This document shows, piece by piece, positions 1-8,582 of a DNA stretch of 64,000 nucleotides. Numbering within the stretch: the first letter of the stretch is position 1; every line of letters starts with the position of its first letter. The DNA comes from Mycetocola_B reblochoni (GTDB lineage Bacteria > Actinomycetota > Actinomycetes > Actinomycetales > Microbacteriaceae). The translations under genes were made by a program, and so were the position numbers. The stretch is from assembly GCF_003667525.1 (NCBI RefSeq), contig NZ_RCUW01000002.1, positions 344,330 through 408,329 of the forward strand, written 5' to 3'. The notes beneath the pieces were generated by a model that was given only the letters and a program-made list of their open reading frames with translations, ran no database searches and was not told the origin of the DNA.

Positions 1-1
1 T

Positions 2-472
2 CCCCCGGGGCCGCACGGGGGGAACATCGACATCAAGCATCTCGTCGCCGGTAGCACGCTGTACCTCCCGATCAGGGCCGATGGCGCACTCTTCTACGCG
101 GGCGACCCTCACTTCGCGCAGGGCAACGGCGAGGTGGCGCTGACCGCTTTGGAGGCGTCGCTGCGCGCCACCCTCACGCTCACCGTCATCCCCGCCGACG
201 AGAGCACGGGGCTGTTCGGGGCCCTGACCACCCCGCTGGCGGAGACGACGGAGCACTGGATCCCCACCGGAATGGCGGCGAGCCTGGACGAGGCGATGCG
301 CCGGGCGGTGCGGGAGGCGATCCGCTTTCTGTCGGAGCGCTTCGAGCTGCCTCCCCAGTCCGCGCTGGCCTATCTGTCGGCCGCGGGCGACTTCGAGGTG
401 TCGCAGGTGGTCGACGGGGTCGTCGGGGTGCACTGCCTGATCCCCAAACGCGACTGGTCCAGCTGGCACTGA
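2..472 (+). CDS. Acetamidase/formamidase family protein, C-terminal part
   Basis: The frame is already open at the window edge, so only the last ~156 residues are present. The stretch GALFYAGDPHFAQGNGE and the preceding GGNIDIK are typical of the FmdA/AmdA amidase family, which hydrolyses formamide or acetamide to ammonia and the acid in the cytoplasm. The C-terminal part (RRAVREAIRFLSERF, then YLSAAGDFEVSQVVDG) also fits the family. It ends 150 bp before the drug-exporter gene. A start inside the window (GTG at 134) would remove the conserved GDPH motif, so the true start lies upstream of base 1. Substrate cannot be told from this fragment. Confidence 0.88.
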   Translation, partial: PPGPHGGNIDIKHLVAGSTLYLPIRADGALFYAGDPHFAQGNGEVALTALEASLRATLTLTVIPADESTGLFGALTTPLAETTEHWIPTGMAASLDEAMRRAVREAIRFLSERFELPPQSALAYLSAAGDFEVSQVVDGVVGVHCLIPKRDWSSWH

Positions 473-524
473 GCCGGACCGCTCCCCCGGCTGCGCGGGC
501 CGGGGGACGCGCAGCAGCGAGGTG

Positions 525-568
525 GTTGATAAAAGTCAATCATCGGCATATGGTTGACATTCATCAAC
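525..568 (+). promoter_or_regulatory. Promoter with two inverted-repeat operators before the MFS-marR operon
   Basis: Two copies of an inverted repeat with 5-bp arms and a 6-bp spacer start 28 bp apart: GTTGATAAAAGTCAAT (525-540, one mismatched arm base) and GTTGACATTCATCAAC (553-568, perfect arms). A promoter fits inside: -35 TTGATA (526-531), 17-bp spacer, -10 TATGGT (549-554). The repeats overlap both elements, as expected for MarR-family autorepression. That the MarR protein encoded at 2368 binds here is inference. Confidence 0.55.
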
Positions 569-622
569 TAGATCCGGGCGCGACGACGAGCTCAGGATGA
601 GCCAGCCCCACAAGGAGAGTCC

Positions 623-2371
623 ATGACATCCATCGCGCCCACCGCGCCCGCGATGACCCACAAACAGGTACTTCAGTCGCTGAGCGGACTCCTGCTCGGC
701 ATGTTCGTCTCGATCCTCGCCGGCACCGTCGTGTCGACGTCGCTGCCGAAGATCATCTCCGAGCTCGGCGGAAACCAGACGGCGTTCACCTGGGTGGTCA
801 CCTCCACCCTGCTCGCGACGACCGTGTCGACCCCGATCTGGGGCAAACTCGCCGACCTCTTCGACCGCAAGCTGCTCATCCAGCTGGCGCTCGGCATCTT
901 CGTCATCGGCTCAGCGCTGGCCGGGTTCAGCCAGGACACCTCCACGCTCATCGCGTTCCGCACCGTGCAGGGACTCGGCGCCGGAGGGCTCACCGCGCTC
1001 AGCCAGATCATCATGGCCGACATCATCAGCCCGCGCGAGCGCGGCAGGTACATGGGCCTGTTCGGTGCGGTCATGGCCGTCGGCACCATCGGCGGCCCCC
1101 TCGCCGGCGGGCTCATCACCGACAGCTTCGGCTGGCGCTGGAACTTCTTCGTTGCCCTGCCGATCGCCGTCGTCGCGATCATCCTGCTCCAGCGCACCCT
1201 GCACCTCGCCCACCGCACCACGACGCGCGCCCGCATCGACTACCTCGGCGCCGCGCTCATCGCCGGCGCGGTCTCGCTGCTGCTCATCTGGGTGAGCCTG
1301 GCCGGCAGCCAGTTCGAGTGGGCGAGCACGACGACCCTCTGGATGGTCGGCGGCGGCGTCCTGCTGCTGACCGCGGCGATCGTCGTCGAGTTCAGGGCCG
1401 CGGACCCGATCATCCCGCTCACCCTGTTCCGCAACCGCACCTTCACCCTTTCGGTCATCGCCAGCCTCGCCGTCGGCGTCGCGATGTTCGGCACCAGCGT
1501 GTTCCTCGGCCAGTACATGCAGCTGGCCAGGGGCGCCACACCGACCGAGTCCGGCCTGCTCACCCTGCCTATGATCGTCGGACTGCTGCTGTCCTCCACC
1601 ATCGTCGGCGCGCTCATCACCCGCTACGGCGCGTGGAAGCGCTACATGGTGATCGGCGCGGTCCTGCTGACAGCGGGGCTCGCCCTGATGGGGACCATCC
1701 ACTACGACACCTCCTACGTGCAGGTGGCACTGTTCATGCTCATCCTCGGCTCCGGCGTCGGAATGGTCATGCAGAACCTGGTGCTCGTCGTGCAGAACAC
1801 CGTGCACCCGCAGCAGCTCGGCGTCGCCAGCTCCTCCGTCGCCTTCTTCCGCAGCCTCGGCGGCGCGGCGGGCGTCGCGGTGCTCGGCGCGCTGCTGGCC
1901 GAGCGGGTCACGGCGTCGATGACGGCGCAGCAGGCCGCGCTGCAGCAGGCCCTCGCCGCCCTCGGCGCGGAGGGCCAGAAGGTCGCCGCCTCGCTCGCCT
2001 CCGGGACCATCCCCGCGGTGTCCAGCCTGCCGGACGGCGTCAGGCAGATCATCGAGTCGGCATACGGGGACGGCATCGCCTCGATCTTCCTCACCGCCGC
2101 GCCGCTCGCACTGGTGTCGCTCATCGCCATCGTGTTCCTGCCCAACGTCTCACTCAGCACCCAGACGGCGCAGGACCGGAGGGACGAGGTCGCCGACGCC
2201 GCCATCGCCACGGCCGGCGTCACCCCGACCGGCTCGATCGCCGTCGTCGCGGACGACCTCTCCCCCGAGGACGGGGCATCCCGGATCGACGGCGGCGCGG
2301 AACGAGCCCCCGGCGCGCGGCACGCGGCACCGGCCGGCGAGGCAGAGCCGGGGCGGGAGAGCGGGCGATGA
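623..2371 (+). CDS. MFS drug efflux transporter, DHA2 (EmrB/QacA-like) family
   Basis: A 582-aa inner-membrane proton antiporter predicted to export drugs or other hydrophobic compounds. The length and hydrophobic profile fit the 14-TM DHA2 group. Motif A is seen at about residues 74-83 (GKLADLFDRK) and an antiporter motif C-like segment at about 148-165 (AVMAVGTIGGPLAGG). The C-terminal ~60 residues are a polar, disordered-looking tail. AAGGAG lies about 8 nt before the ATG. Its last codons overlap the marR start by 4 bp (ATGA), so the two are co-translated. Substrate is unknown. Confidence 0.9.
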   Translation: MTSIAPTAPAMTHKQVLQSLSGLLLGMFVSILAGTVVSTSLPKIISELGGNQTAFTWVVTSTLLATTVSTPIWGKLADLFDRKLLIQLALGIFVIGSALAGFSQDTSTLIAFRTVQGLGAGGLTALSQIIMADIISPRERGRYMGLFGAVMAVGTIGGPLAGGLITDSFGWRWNFFVALPIAVVAIILLQRTLHLAHRTTTRARIDYLGAALIAGAVSLLLIWVSLAGSQFEWASTTTLWMVGGGVLLLTAAIVVEFRAADPIIPLTLFRNRTFTLSVIASLAVGVAMFGTSVFLGQYMQLARGATPTESGLLTLPMIVGLLLSSTIVGALITRYGAWKRYMVIGAVLLTAGLALMGTIHYDTSYVQVALFMLILGSGVGMVMQNLVLVVQNTVHPQQLGVASSSVAFFRSLGGAAGVAVLGALLAERVTASMTAQQAALQQALAALGAEGQKVAASLASGTIPAVSSLPDGVRQIIESAYGDGIASIFLTAAPLALVSLIAIVFLPNVSLSTQTAQDRRDEVADAAIATAGVTPTGSIAVVADDLSPEDGASRIDGGAERAPGARHAAPAGEAEPGRESGR

Positions 2372-2880
2372 CCGCCGCCGGCGCCTCCGGCAGGGGGCCC
2401 GCCCCCCTGCCGGACGGTGCCGGCCCCGGTCCCAGCTCCGCCCCCAGCCCCGAGCAGATCACCGCGCTGGAGAGCGCGCTGCTCGGCATCGTGACGGAGG
2501 CCAAGCGCACCATCCACGCCAGGGCCGAACGAATCGCCCCCGACATGCAGCGGGGCACGTTCACCCTGTTCACGCAGATCGCGCGCCTCGAGCCGATCAG
2601 CGCGGGCAGCCTCGCGGAGCTGCTCAGCCTGGACCGCAGCGTGGTGTCCCGGTCGGCGAAGACACTGGTGGAGGCGGGCCTCATCGAACGCCACCCGAAC
2701 CCCTCGGACGGCAGGGGTGCCGTCTTCAGCGCGAGCGCGCGCGGGCGCGCCATGCTCGACGAGGCCAGGAGCGCCGAGTCGGCCCGGCTGCGCACCGAGA
2801 TGGGCAACTGGAGCGCCGCCGACGTCACCCGCCTGACCGAGCTGCTGTCCCGGCTCGCGGCGAGCGCGACGCGGATCTGA
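2368..2880 (+). CDS. MarR family transcriptional regulator
   Basis: A 170-aa winged-helix regulator. The segment SAGSLAELLSLDRSVVSRSAKTL is the DNA-binding helix-turn-helix, and the following PSDGRG is the wing motif usual in MarR proteins. The first ~30 residues are Pro/Gly-rich and poorly conserved in appearance. The ATG at 2368 overlaps the exporter stop, and the much longer upstream open frame is out of frame with the exporter and not coding. Together with the two inverted repeats at 525-568 this suggests a repressor released by a ligand that the exporter removes. The ligand is unknown. Confidence 0.88.
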   Translation: MTAAGASGRGPAPLPDGAGPGPSSAPSPEQITALESALLGIVTEAKRTIHARAERIAPDMQRGTFTLFTQIARLEPISAGSLAELLSLDRSVVSRSAKTLVEAGLIERHPNPSDGRGAVFSASARGRAMLDEARSAESARLRTEMGNWSAADVTRLTELLSRLAASATRI

Positions 2881-3205
2881 GCATCCGGGCAGGCGTGAGC
2901 ACAGCAGCCGCCGGGCACGGCGCGCGCGGACGCGGACCGCAGGAGTCGCCGGGCGAGGGAAACGGTGACCGCGGAGACACGGAGGTTGCGGGTGGCCCAA
3001 CGCCCCCACGTTGAGCCACCCACACTGTGTGTGCGGAACCCGGTCCCCCCCCAGGGATCCGCACGGGCCGGTCGACGCGCCGCGAGAAGCACCCGCTCGG
3101 CGACGTCCGGGATCAGCCTAGTGAGAAACCACGGAATATGACAAATCCTCACGGACCCCTGTTCGGGGGCCCGCGAGGACGGTCGACCGGCGGAGGCCCG
3201 CCGCG
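2881..3205. other. Gene-free convergent intergenic stretch
   Basis: It lies between marR (+) and the isomerase gene (-). It holds a strong hairpin (2990-3021) and a locally AT-richer patch near 3115-3145. No convincing ORF with a ribosome site was seen. Confidence 0.6.
2990..3021. terminator. Hairpin terminator candidate between convergent operons
   Basis: Inverted repeat: GGGTGGC-C-CAACG, loop CCCCCA, CGTTG-A-GCCACCC, giving 12 pairs with one C/A mismatch. There is no U-tract, which is common for high-GC actinobacterial terminators. It can serve either strand. Confidence 0.55.
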
Positions 3206-4222
3206 CTACTGCGTGCTGAACGCCGCGTCGAAGGACGCCGTCGGCCGCGGCCACAGCAGCGAGCGGACGAAGCCGACCGCCTCCTTCGCCCCGTGCAGCC
3301 GGTCCATGCCCGCGTCCTCCCACTCGATCGAGATCGGACCGTCGTAGCCGATGCCCTCGAGCGCTCGGAAGGCGTCCTCCCAGGGGACGTCGCCGCGCCC
3401 GGTCGAGACGAAGTCCCAGCCCCGGCGGACGTCGCCCCACGCCAGATGGGAGCCGAGCACGCCCGCCCTGCCGTTCGACGGGCGCAGGCGCGTGTCCTTG
3501 CAGTCGACGTGGTAGATCCGGTCCTTGAAGTCCCAGATGAAGCCGACCGGGTCGATGTTCTGCCACATCATGTGACTGGGGTCCCAGTTGAAGCCGAAGG
3601 CGGAGCGGTGCTCGACGGCCTCGAGCGCACGAACGCTCGTCCAGTAGTCGTACGCGATCTCCGAGGGATGGACCTCGTGGGCGAAGCGCACGCCCTCGCC
3701 GTCGAAGACGTCGAGGATCGGGTTCCAGCGCGTCGCGAAGTCCTCGTAGCCGCGGTCGATGACGTCCTGGCCCACGGGAGGGAACATCGCCACGTACGGC
3801 CAGATGCTCGACCCGGTGAAGCCGACGACCGTGTCCACGTCGAGTGCACGGGCGACCCTGGCGGCGCGCTTCATGTCCTCGGCCGCGCGGCGGCGCACGC
3901 CCTCCGGTTCGCCGTCGCCCCAGGTGTAGTCCCGGACGATGGCCCGGTGCCTGGCGTCGATCGGGTCGTCGCACACGGCCTGGCCGGTGAGGTGGTTGGA
4001 GATGGCGAACAGCCGCAGGCCGTGCCGGTCCAGGATCTCGCGCCTGCCGCGCAGGTAGGCCGGGTCCTCGTCGGCGCGCTTGAGGTCGAGGTGGTCGCCC
4101 GAGGCGGCGAGCTCGAGCCCGTCGTAGCCCCACTCGGCCGCCAGCCGGGCGACCTCCTCGAGCGGGAGGTCGGCCCACTGCCCGGTGAACAGGGTGACGG
4201 GGTGCGTGGATGCTGCGGTCAT
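3206..4222 (-). CDS. Sugar phosphate isomerase/epimerase (xylose-isomerase-like TIM barrel)
   Basis: A 338-aa cytoplasmic TIM-barrel protein of the AP-endonuclease-2-like fold used by IolE/IolI and similar sugar or cyclitol isomerases. Likely metal ligands are visible in the usual order: Glu in AHEVHP (about 182), Asp/His in NWDPSH (about 217), the HVDCKD strand, and Glu in SIEWED (about 305). It is the last gene of a four-gene operon. Its ATG overlaps the stop of the upstream dehydrogenase gene by 4 bp. The pairing with two MocA-type dehydrogenases suggests inositol, sugar-acid or keto-sugar catabolism. The exact substrate is not evident. Confidence 0.85.
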   Translation of the reverse strand: MTAASTHPVTLFTGQWADLPLEEVARLAAEWGYDGLELAASGDHLDLKRADEDPAYLRGRREILDRHGLRLFAISNHLTGQAVCDDPIDARHRAIVRDYTWGDGEPEGVRRRAAEDMKRAARVARALDVDTVVGFTGSSIWPYVAMFPPVGQDVIDRGYEDFATRWNPILDVFDGEGVRFAHEVHPSEIAYDYWTSVRALEAVEHRSAFGFNWDPSHMMWQNIDPVGFIWDFKDRIYHVDCKDTRLRPSNGRAGVLGSHLAWGDVRRGWDFVSTGRGDVPWEDAFRALEGIGYDGPISIEWEDAGMDRLHGAKEAVGFVRSLLWPRPTASFDAAFSTQ

Positions 4223-5334
4223 GCGTTCACTCCATTCGTTTCTGTCGCGGCCGGAGCAGGGCCGGCCTCGACCCAGGTGCCGGCGGCGTGCGAGCGCAGC
4301 ACGGCATCGATGATGACCGCGGAGCGCACCCCGTCGGCTGCGGTGGGGACGCCGTCGGGCGTGCCGCCGGCCATGAGCGCGTAGCTGTCGCGGACGAAGG
4401 CGTTCGCCGCGTCCTGGTAGCCCATCGGGTGCCCGGCCGGGACCGTGCTGAGTCGTGCGGCGTCGGCGCTCAGGCCGGCGATGCCCCGGGGTACGACGCT
4501 GTTCTCGGTCGTCGTCCCCCACCAGATCTCGTCGGGGCGTTCCTGGTCGAAGGCGACGGCGGCGTCGGTGCCGGACAGCTCGAGCGTGAGCGCGTTCTTG
4601 CGCCCCGCGGCGACCTGTGACACCAGCAGGGTCCCGATGGCGCCGCCGACGGTCTCGATGACCAGCGCGGCCGCGTCCTCGGTGCGCACCTCGCCCCGCC
4701 CCCGGTCGGCGTGCGCCGTCGAGGTCCGCGCCACCAGCCGTGCGACACGGTCGCCGCTGATGAACTCGACCAGGTCGACCAGGTGCGAACCGATGTCGGC
4801 GAAGGCCCGCGACGGTCCTCCCGCCGCGTCGTCGACGCGCCAGTCGTCCGCCCCGGCGTCGAGCAGCCAGTCCTGCAGGTACCCGGCGGAGACGGTCAGC
4901 AGCCGGCCGATGCCGCCGGAGGCCACCCGAGCCCTCGCCTCGCGCACCATCGGGTGGAAGCGGTAGAAGTGTGGAACCGCCACGACCAGCCCCTCCGCCT
5001 CCGCGCGCCCGGCGATCGCCAGCGCGTCGGCGACGGACGTCGCCAGCGGCTTCTCGCAGACGACGTGCTTTCCCGCCTCCAGCGCCCGCTCGGCGATCCG
5101 CCTGTGGGTCGCGTTGGGGGTGAGGACGTGCACGACGTCGACCTCGGGGTCGTCCAGGAGCGCGTCGAGGTCCTCGTAGTGCCCGGTGGCGCCGAGCTCG
5201 GCCGACGCCCTCCTCGACCCCTCCGGCGTGCGGGTGAGGACGCCGAGCAGCGGCGAGCCGGCCGCGTGCACGGCGTGCGCGTGGACGCGGCCCATGAAGC
5301 CCCCGCCGACGAAGGCGGCGTTGAGCGCGCTCAC
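4219..5334 (-). CDS. Gfo/Idh/MocA family oxidoreductase (first of two)
   Basis: A 371-aa NAD(P)-dependent sugar or cyclitol dehydrogenase. The Rossmann motif GGGFMG is near residue 10, and the family hallmark EKPLA (catalytic Lys) is near residue 93. The C-terminal half is the alpha/beta substrate domain, with DIGSHLVDL carrying the usual Asp/His pair. GTG is chosen as the start because it overlaps the upstream stop by 4 bp (GTGA) and the protein begins directly at the Rossmann strand. It probably oxidises or reduces a hydroxyl of the same substrate that the flanking isomerases handle. Confidence 0.86.
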   Translation of the reverse strand: MSALNAAFVGGGFMGRVHAHAVHAAGSPLLGVLTRTPEGSRRASAELGATGHYEDLDALLDDPEVDVVHVLTPNATHRRIAERALEAGKHVVCEKPLATSVADALAIAGRAEAEGLVVAVPHFYRFHPMVREARARVASGGIGRLLTVSAGYLQDWLLDAGADDWRVDDAAGGPSRAFADIGSHLVDLVEFISGDRVARLVARTSTAHADRGRGEVRTEDAAALVIETVGGAIGTLLVSQVAAGRKNALTLELSGTDAAVAFDQERPDEIWWGTTTENSVVPRGIAGLSADAARLSTVPAGHPMGYQDAANAFVRDSYALMAGGTPDGVPTAADGVRSAVIIDAVLRSHAAGTWVEAGPAPAATETNGVNA

Positions 5335-6428
5335 GCCAGCACCCGCGCCGGGTCCCAGTCGGCGGCCAGCGGTGGCGCGACCTCGACCGTGCTGACGATG
5401 TGCACCGTCTCGCCTGAGGCGATCGCCGACTCGATGGACTCCATGACCTCGAGCACGTGCAGGGCGAGCGCCCCCGACGCCCGCTCGGGGCGCCCCTCCG
5501 CGATCGCCTCGGCAAGCTCGGCGACACCCGTGCCCCGCGAGGCGGTGTGGCCCTCGGCGGGGATCTCCCTGCCCTCGGGGTTGTCGGCGTCGAACAGGGT
5601 CGACGCTCCGTCGAAGCCGTTGGGGTCGGGCAGGACGAGCGTGCCGGCGCTGCCGATGATCTCGAGCACACCCGCGCGGGCGCGATGGGTGTCGAAGGAC
5701 AGCGTCAGCTGGGCGCTCGCGCCGGAGCGGAAGCGCAGCAGCGCCTGGACCGTCGTCGGGACCTCGACGGGGAAGGTCTCGCCCGCGCGCGGGCCGGAGC
5801 CGATGACGCGCTCCCGCCTGGCCGCTCCGCCCGCGGCGGTGACCTCGGCGACGGGGCCGAGGTTCGTCACGAGCGCGCTGAGGTAGTACGGCCCCATGTC
5901 GAACAGCGGCCCGGCCCCCCTGGCGAAGAGGAAGTCGGGGTTCGGGTGCCACGCGTCGGGACCGGGGACCTGGAACACGGCCGTCGCCGCGAGCGGCGTT
6001 CCGATGGCGCCGGAGGCGATGGTGCGCGCAGCCGTCTGGAGCCCCGCGCCGAGGAGCGTGTCAGGTGCCGAGGCGACCCGGCGCCCGAGCGATCCGGCGT
6101 GGTCGAGCAGCGCACGGCCGCTGGCGACGTCGAGGGCGAGCGGCTTCTCGCCCCACACGTGCTTGCCGGCGTCGACGATACGGGTGGCGACCTCGGCGTG
6201 CACGGCGGGGATGGTGAGGTTGACGACGATGTCGACGCTGTCGTCGGCGAGCAGCTCGTCGACCGTTCCCGAGGCGGCGACGCCGAACTCCGCGGCCCGC
6301 TCGGCGGCACGGTCGACGTCCAGGTCGGCGATGCGCCGGACCTCGACCCCGGCGAAGGAGGTGAGGTTCTCCAGGTAGGTGGCGCTGATGACCCCCGCGC
6401 CGATGATGCCGACGCCGACAGGGCTCAT
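5331..6428 (-). CDS. Gfo/Idh/MocA family oxidoreductase (second of two)
   Basis: A 365-aa paralogue of the next gene downstream but clearly diverged from it. The Rossmann motif GAGVIS is near residue 11, EKPLA near residue 96, and DMGPYYLSAL is in the substrate domain. It overlaps its neighbours on both sides by 4 bp, so the whole operon is translationally coupled. Two such dehydrogenases with two isomerases are typical of pathways that oxidise a sugar to a keto form, epimerise it and reduce it again. No transporter gene is present in the operon. Confidence 0.86.
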   Translation of the reverse strand: MSPVGVGIIGAGVISATYLENLTSFAGVEVRRIADLDVDRAAERAAEFGVAASGTVDELLADDSVDIVVNLTIPAVHAEVATRIVDAGKHVWGEKPLALDVASGRALLDHAGSLGRRVASAPDTLLGAGLQTAARTIASGAIGTPLAATAVFQVPGPDAWHPNPDFLFARGAGPLFDMGPYYLSALVTNLGPVAEVTAAGGAARRERVIGSGPRAGETFPVEVPTTVQALLRFRSGASAQLTLSFDTHRARAGVLEIIGSAGTLVLPDPNGFDGASTLFDADNPEGREIPAEGHTASRGTGVAELAEAIAEGRPERASGALALHVLEVMESIESAIASGETVHIVSTVEVAPPLAADWDPARVLA

Positions 6429-7183
6429 CGCTCGCCCCCGGTCAGGAAGGCGACGCTCGCGGCGATGCCGTCGAGGACGTCGCCGCCGTAGGCGTCGAAC
6501 TCGACGACCGGCACCGCCTGCGGAGCAGCGGCGACGATCGCGCGGATGGGCAGCTCGCCGGACCCGGCCGGCTGCTGCCGGGCGGTGTCACCGCTCCGGT
6601 CGCCGTCCTTTACGTGGATGTGGGTGACCCGGTCACCGAGCGCGGTGAGCAGCTCGACGGCGGAGCGTCCGCCGACCTCGGCCCAGTAGGTGTCGACCTC
6701 GAGCGCGACCCGGTCGTCGAGGCGCGCGGCGAGCGCCTCCAGGGCCGTCACGCCGTCGATGACGGTGGACAGCTCCCAGGCGTGGTTGTGGTACCCGACG
6801 GTGACGCCGTGGGCCGCCGCCTGCTCGGCGGCGTGGTTGAGCGCCGCCGCGATGGCTTCCACGTCGTCGATCCCCGTCCAGCGCTCCGGGGGGAGGAACG
6901 GCTCCACCACGGTGGCGACGCCGGCCGCCGCCGCGGCGGCGAAGAGCGCCTCCCTGTCCTCGACGTCGACGACGCTGCCGTGGGCGCTGGGGGTGGCGAG
7001 GCCCGCCCGCTGCGCCGCCGCGACGAGGGCGGTGTCGGCGGCGGCGAAGCCGAAGGGCTCGGCCTTGGTCAGGCCGATGCCGGCGAGGGCGGCAAGTGTC
7101 CCGTCGCGGTCGGCGGCGAGGGCATCCCTCACCGAGTAGAGCTGCACGGAGAGTGCGGAAATCGGAGCGATGGGTTCGGTCAC
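6425..7183 (-). CDS. Sugar phosphate isomerase/epimerase, short TIM-barrel form
   Basis: A 252-aa IolE/hydroxypyruvate-isomerase-like TIM barrel and the first gene of the operon. Recognisable pieces are SVQLYSVRDAL at the N-terminus, VGYHNHAWE mid-protein, the ALEVDTYW strand, the HIHVKDGD strand and the C-terminal PVVEFD. The start is GTG with GAGGAG about 6 nt upstream. It resembles the last gene of the operon in fold only; the two are not recent duplicates. The divergent ROK gene is the likely regulator. Confidence 0.82.
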   Translation of the reverse strand: MTEPIAPISALSVQLYSVRDALAADRDGTLAALAGIGLTKAEPFGFAAADTALVAAAQRAGLATPSAHGSVVDVEDREALFAAAAAAGVATVVEPFLPPERWTGIDDVEAIAAALNHAAEQAAAHGVTVGYHNHAWELSTVIDGVTALEALAARLDDRVALEVDTYWAEVGGRSAVELLTALGDRVTHIHVKDGDRSGDTARQQPAGSGELPIRAIVAAAPQAVPVVEFDAYGGDVLDGIAASVAFLTGGER

Positions 7184-7230
7184 GGTTCTCCTCGTCGAGT
7201 GTCGCCACCGGCGGGCGCGATGGTAGTTCC

Positions 7231-7259
7231 ACAGTACGGCGACTTCTGACGACGGTCAA
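7231..7259 (-). promoter_or_regulatory. Promoter of the isomerase/dehydrogenase operon
   Basis: On the minus strand: -35 TTGACC (7259-7254), 17-bp spacer, -10 TACTGT (7236-7231). A short inverted repeat TGACgacgGTCA (7247-7258) overlaps the -35 and could be an operator for the divergent ROK protein. Weak but well-placed signals. Confidence 0.4.
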
Positions 7260-7303
7260 ACAAAAGTCCGTCGACGGCGGGACCGCTGTGGTTGACTACG
7301 GCT

Positions 7304-8482
7304 ATGGCAGGCGAACCCCGGCCCCCCAGGGACACCACGGCGAGCGACGTGCTCGGCCTGCTCAGGGACGGCGCACCCCGCACCCGATCGGAGATCGTCG
7401 CCGCCACGGGGCTGGCGCGGTCCACCGTCAACGCCCGGCTCGACCAGCTGCGCAGGATCGGCCTCGTCCGCGCGGCGGGCGAGGCCGCCTCCTCCGGGGG
7501 ACGGCGCCCCGGCAGGCTCGCCTTCGACCCGGAGTCGCGGCTCATCGCGGCGGTCGACATCGGCGCGAGCCACGCCGCCGTCGCGCTCACCGACCTGTCC
7601 GGTCGCGTGCTGCGCAGCCGCCCCGTCGCGATCGAGCTCGACGGCAGCGGTGCTGCGGCGATCGACGCGGCGCTCGACGCCGTCCACGCGCTCCGCACCG
7701 CGGACGACGCCCCCGTCGCCGCGGTCGGCATCGGCATCCCCGGGCCCGTCGAGCATGCGCTCGGCCGCCCCGTCGCACCGCCGATGATGCCGCACTGGCA
7801 CAACCTCGACATCCCGGCGCTCGTCGCCGCCCGCCTCGGTCCCGCCGTCGCCGTCTCCGTCGACAACGACGTCAACCTGCTCGCGCTCGCCGAGCGCGCG
7901 GGGTCGGCCGACGACGGGGACGAGCTGTTCTTCCTCAAGGTCTCGACCGGCATCGGCGCCGGCATCATCGCCGGCGGCAGGCTGCAGCGCGGAGCACGCG
8001 GGTCGGCGGGGGACCTCGGCCACGTGCGGGTGCCCCACAGCCCCTCCTTCGCCCGCGCTGCCGACGACGACCGCGATCTGGAGGCACTCGCGGCCGGACC
8101 CGCGATCGCCGCGCGCCTACGCGCCGGCGGCGTCGCCGCGGCGGGAACCGCGGACGTCGCCGCGCTCCTGTCCGCCGGGCACCCGCTCGCCGTCGCAGAG
8201 ACCCGGTCATCCGGCCGGCTGATCGGCGAGGTGCTCGGCACCGTCACCGGGCTGCTCAACCCGCGCACCGTCGTGCTCGGCGGCTCGATCGCGCGGGCGG
8301 ACAACGCACTCCTGCACGGGATACTCGACGTCCTCCCCGGGAGGAGCATCCCCCTGGCGGGTGACGAGCTCGTGCTCAGGACCTCGACGGCAGGTGCAGA
8401 GGCCGGGCTCGTCGGGGCCGCCCTGCTCGCCGCGGAGCGCGTGCTGTCGCCGTCGGCGATCCTCCGCGCCGCCGGCGAGTGA
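7304..8482 (+). CDS. ROK family transcriptional regulator (NagC/XylR type)
   Basis: A 392-aa repressor-like protein. An N-terminal winged HTH (about residues 12-60, SEIVAATGLARSTVNARL) is followed by a ROK sugar-kinase-fold domain (AAVDIGASHAAVALTD, then GIGIPGPVE, VDNDVNLLAL and STGIGAGII). ATG 7304 is chosen; an in-frame TTG at 7292 would add four residues. It is divergent from the sugar catabolic operon and probably senses its substrate. Oddity: after AGDLGHVRV, where most ROK proteins have the zinc-binding CxCGxxGCxE cluster, this protein has no cysteine at all, so it has lost the structural zinc site. Confidence 0.86.
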   Translation: MAGEPRPPRDTTASDVLGLLRDGAPRTRSEIVAATGLARSTVNARLDQLRRIGLVRAAGEAASSGGRRPGRLAFDPESRLIAAVDIGASHAAVALTDLSGRVLRSRPVAIELDGSGAAAIDAALDAVHALRTADDAPVAAVGIGIPGPVEHALGRPVAPPMMPHWHNLDIPALVAARLGPAVAVSVDNDVNLLALAERAGSADDGDELFFLKVSTGIGAGIIAGGRLQRGARGSAGDLGHVRVPHSPSFARAADDDRDLEALAAGPAIAARLRAGGVAAAGTADVAALLSAGHPLAVAETRSSGRLIGEVLGTVTGLLNPRTVVLGGSIARADNALLHGILDVLPGRSIPLAGDELVLRTSTAGAEAGLVGAALLAAERVLSPSAILRAAGE

Positions 8483-8582
8483 GCAGCTCACGCGCGCGAC
8501 GGCACGCCGCCGACGACACGAGCGGGCCCCCGCGCCGTGCGGCGCTCCACCCGCGGACCGCGGAACGCGGCAGAATGGGGTG

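Noticed and set aside
1318..2367. A 520-aa reading that fuses upstream sequence to marR
   Set aside because: The part before 2368 is out of frame within the exporter gene and is Arg/Pro-rich shadow sequence.
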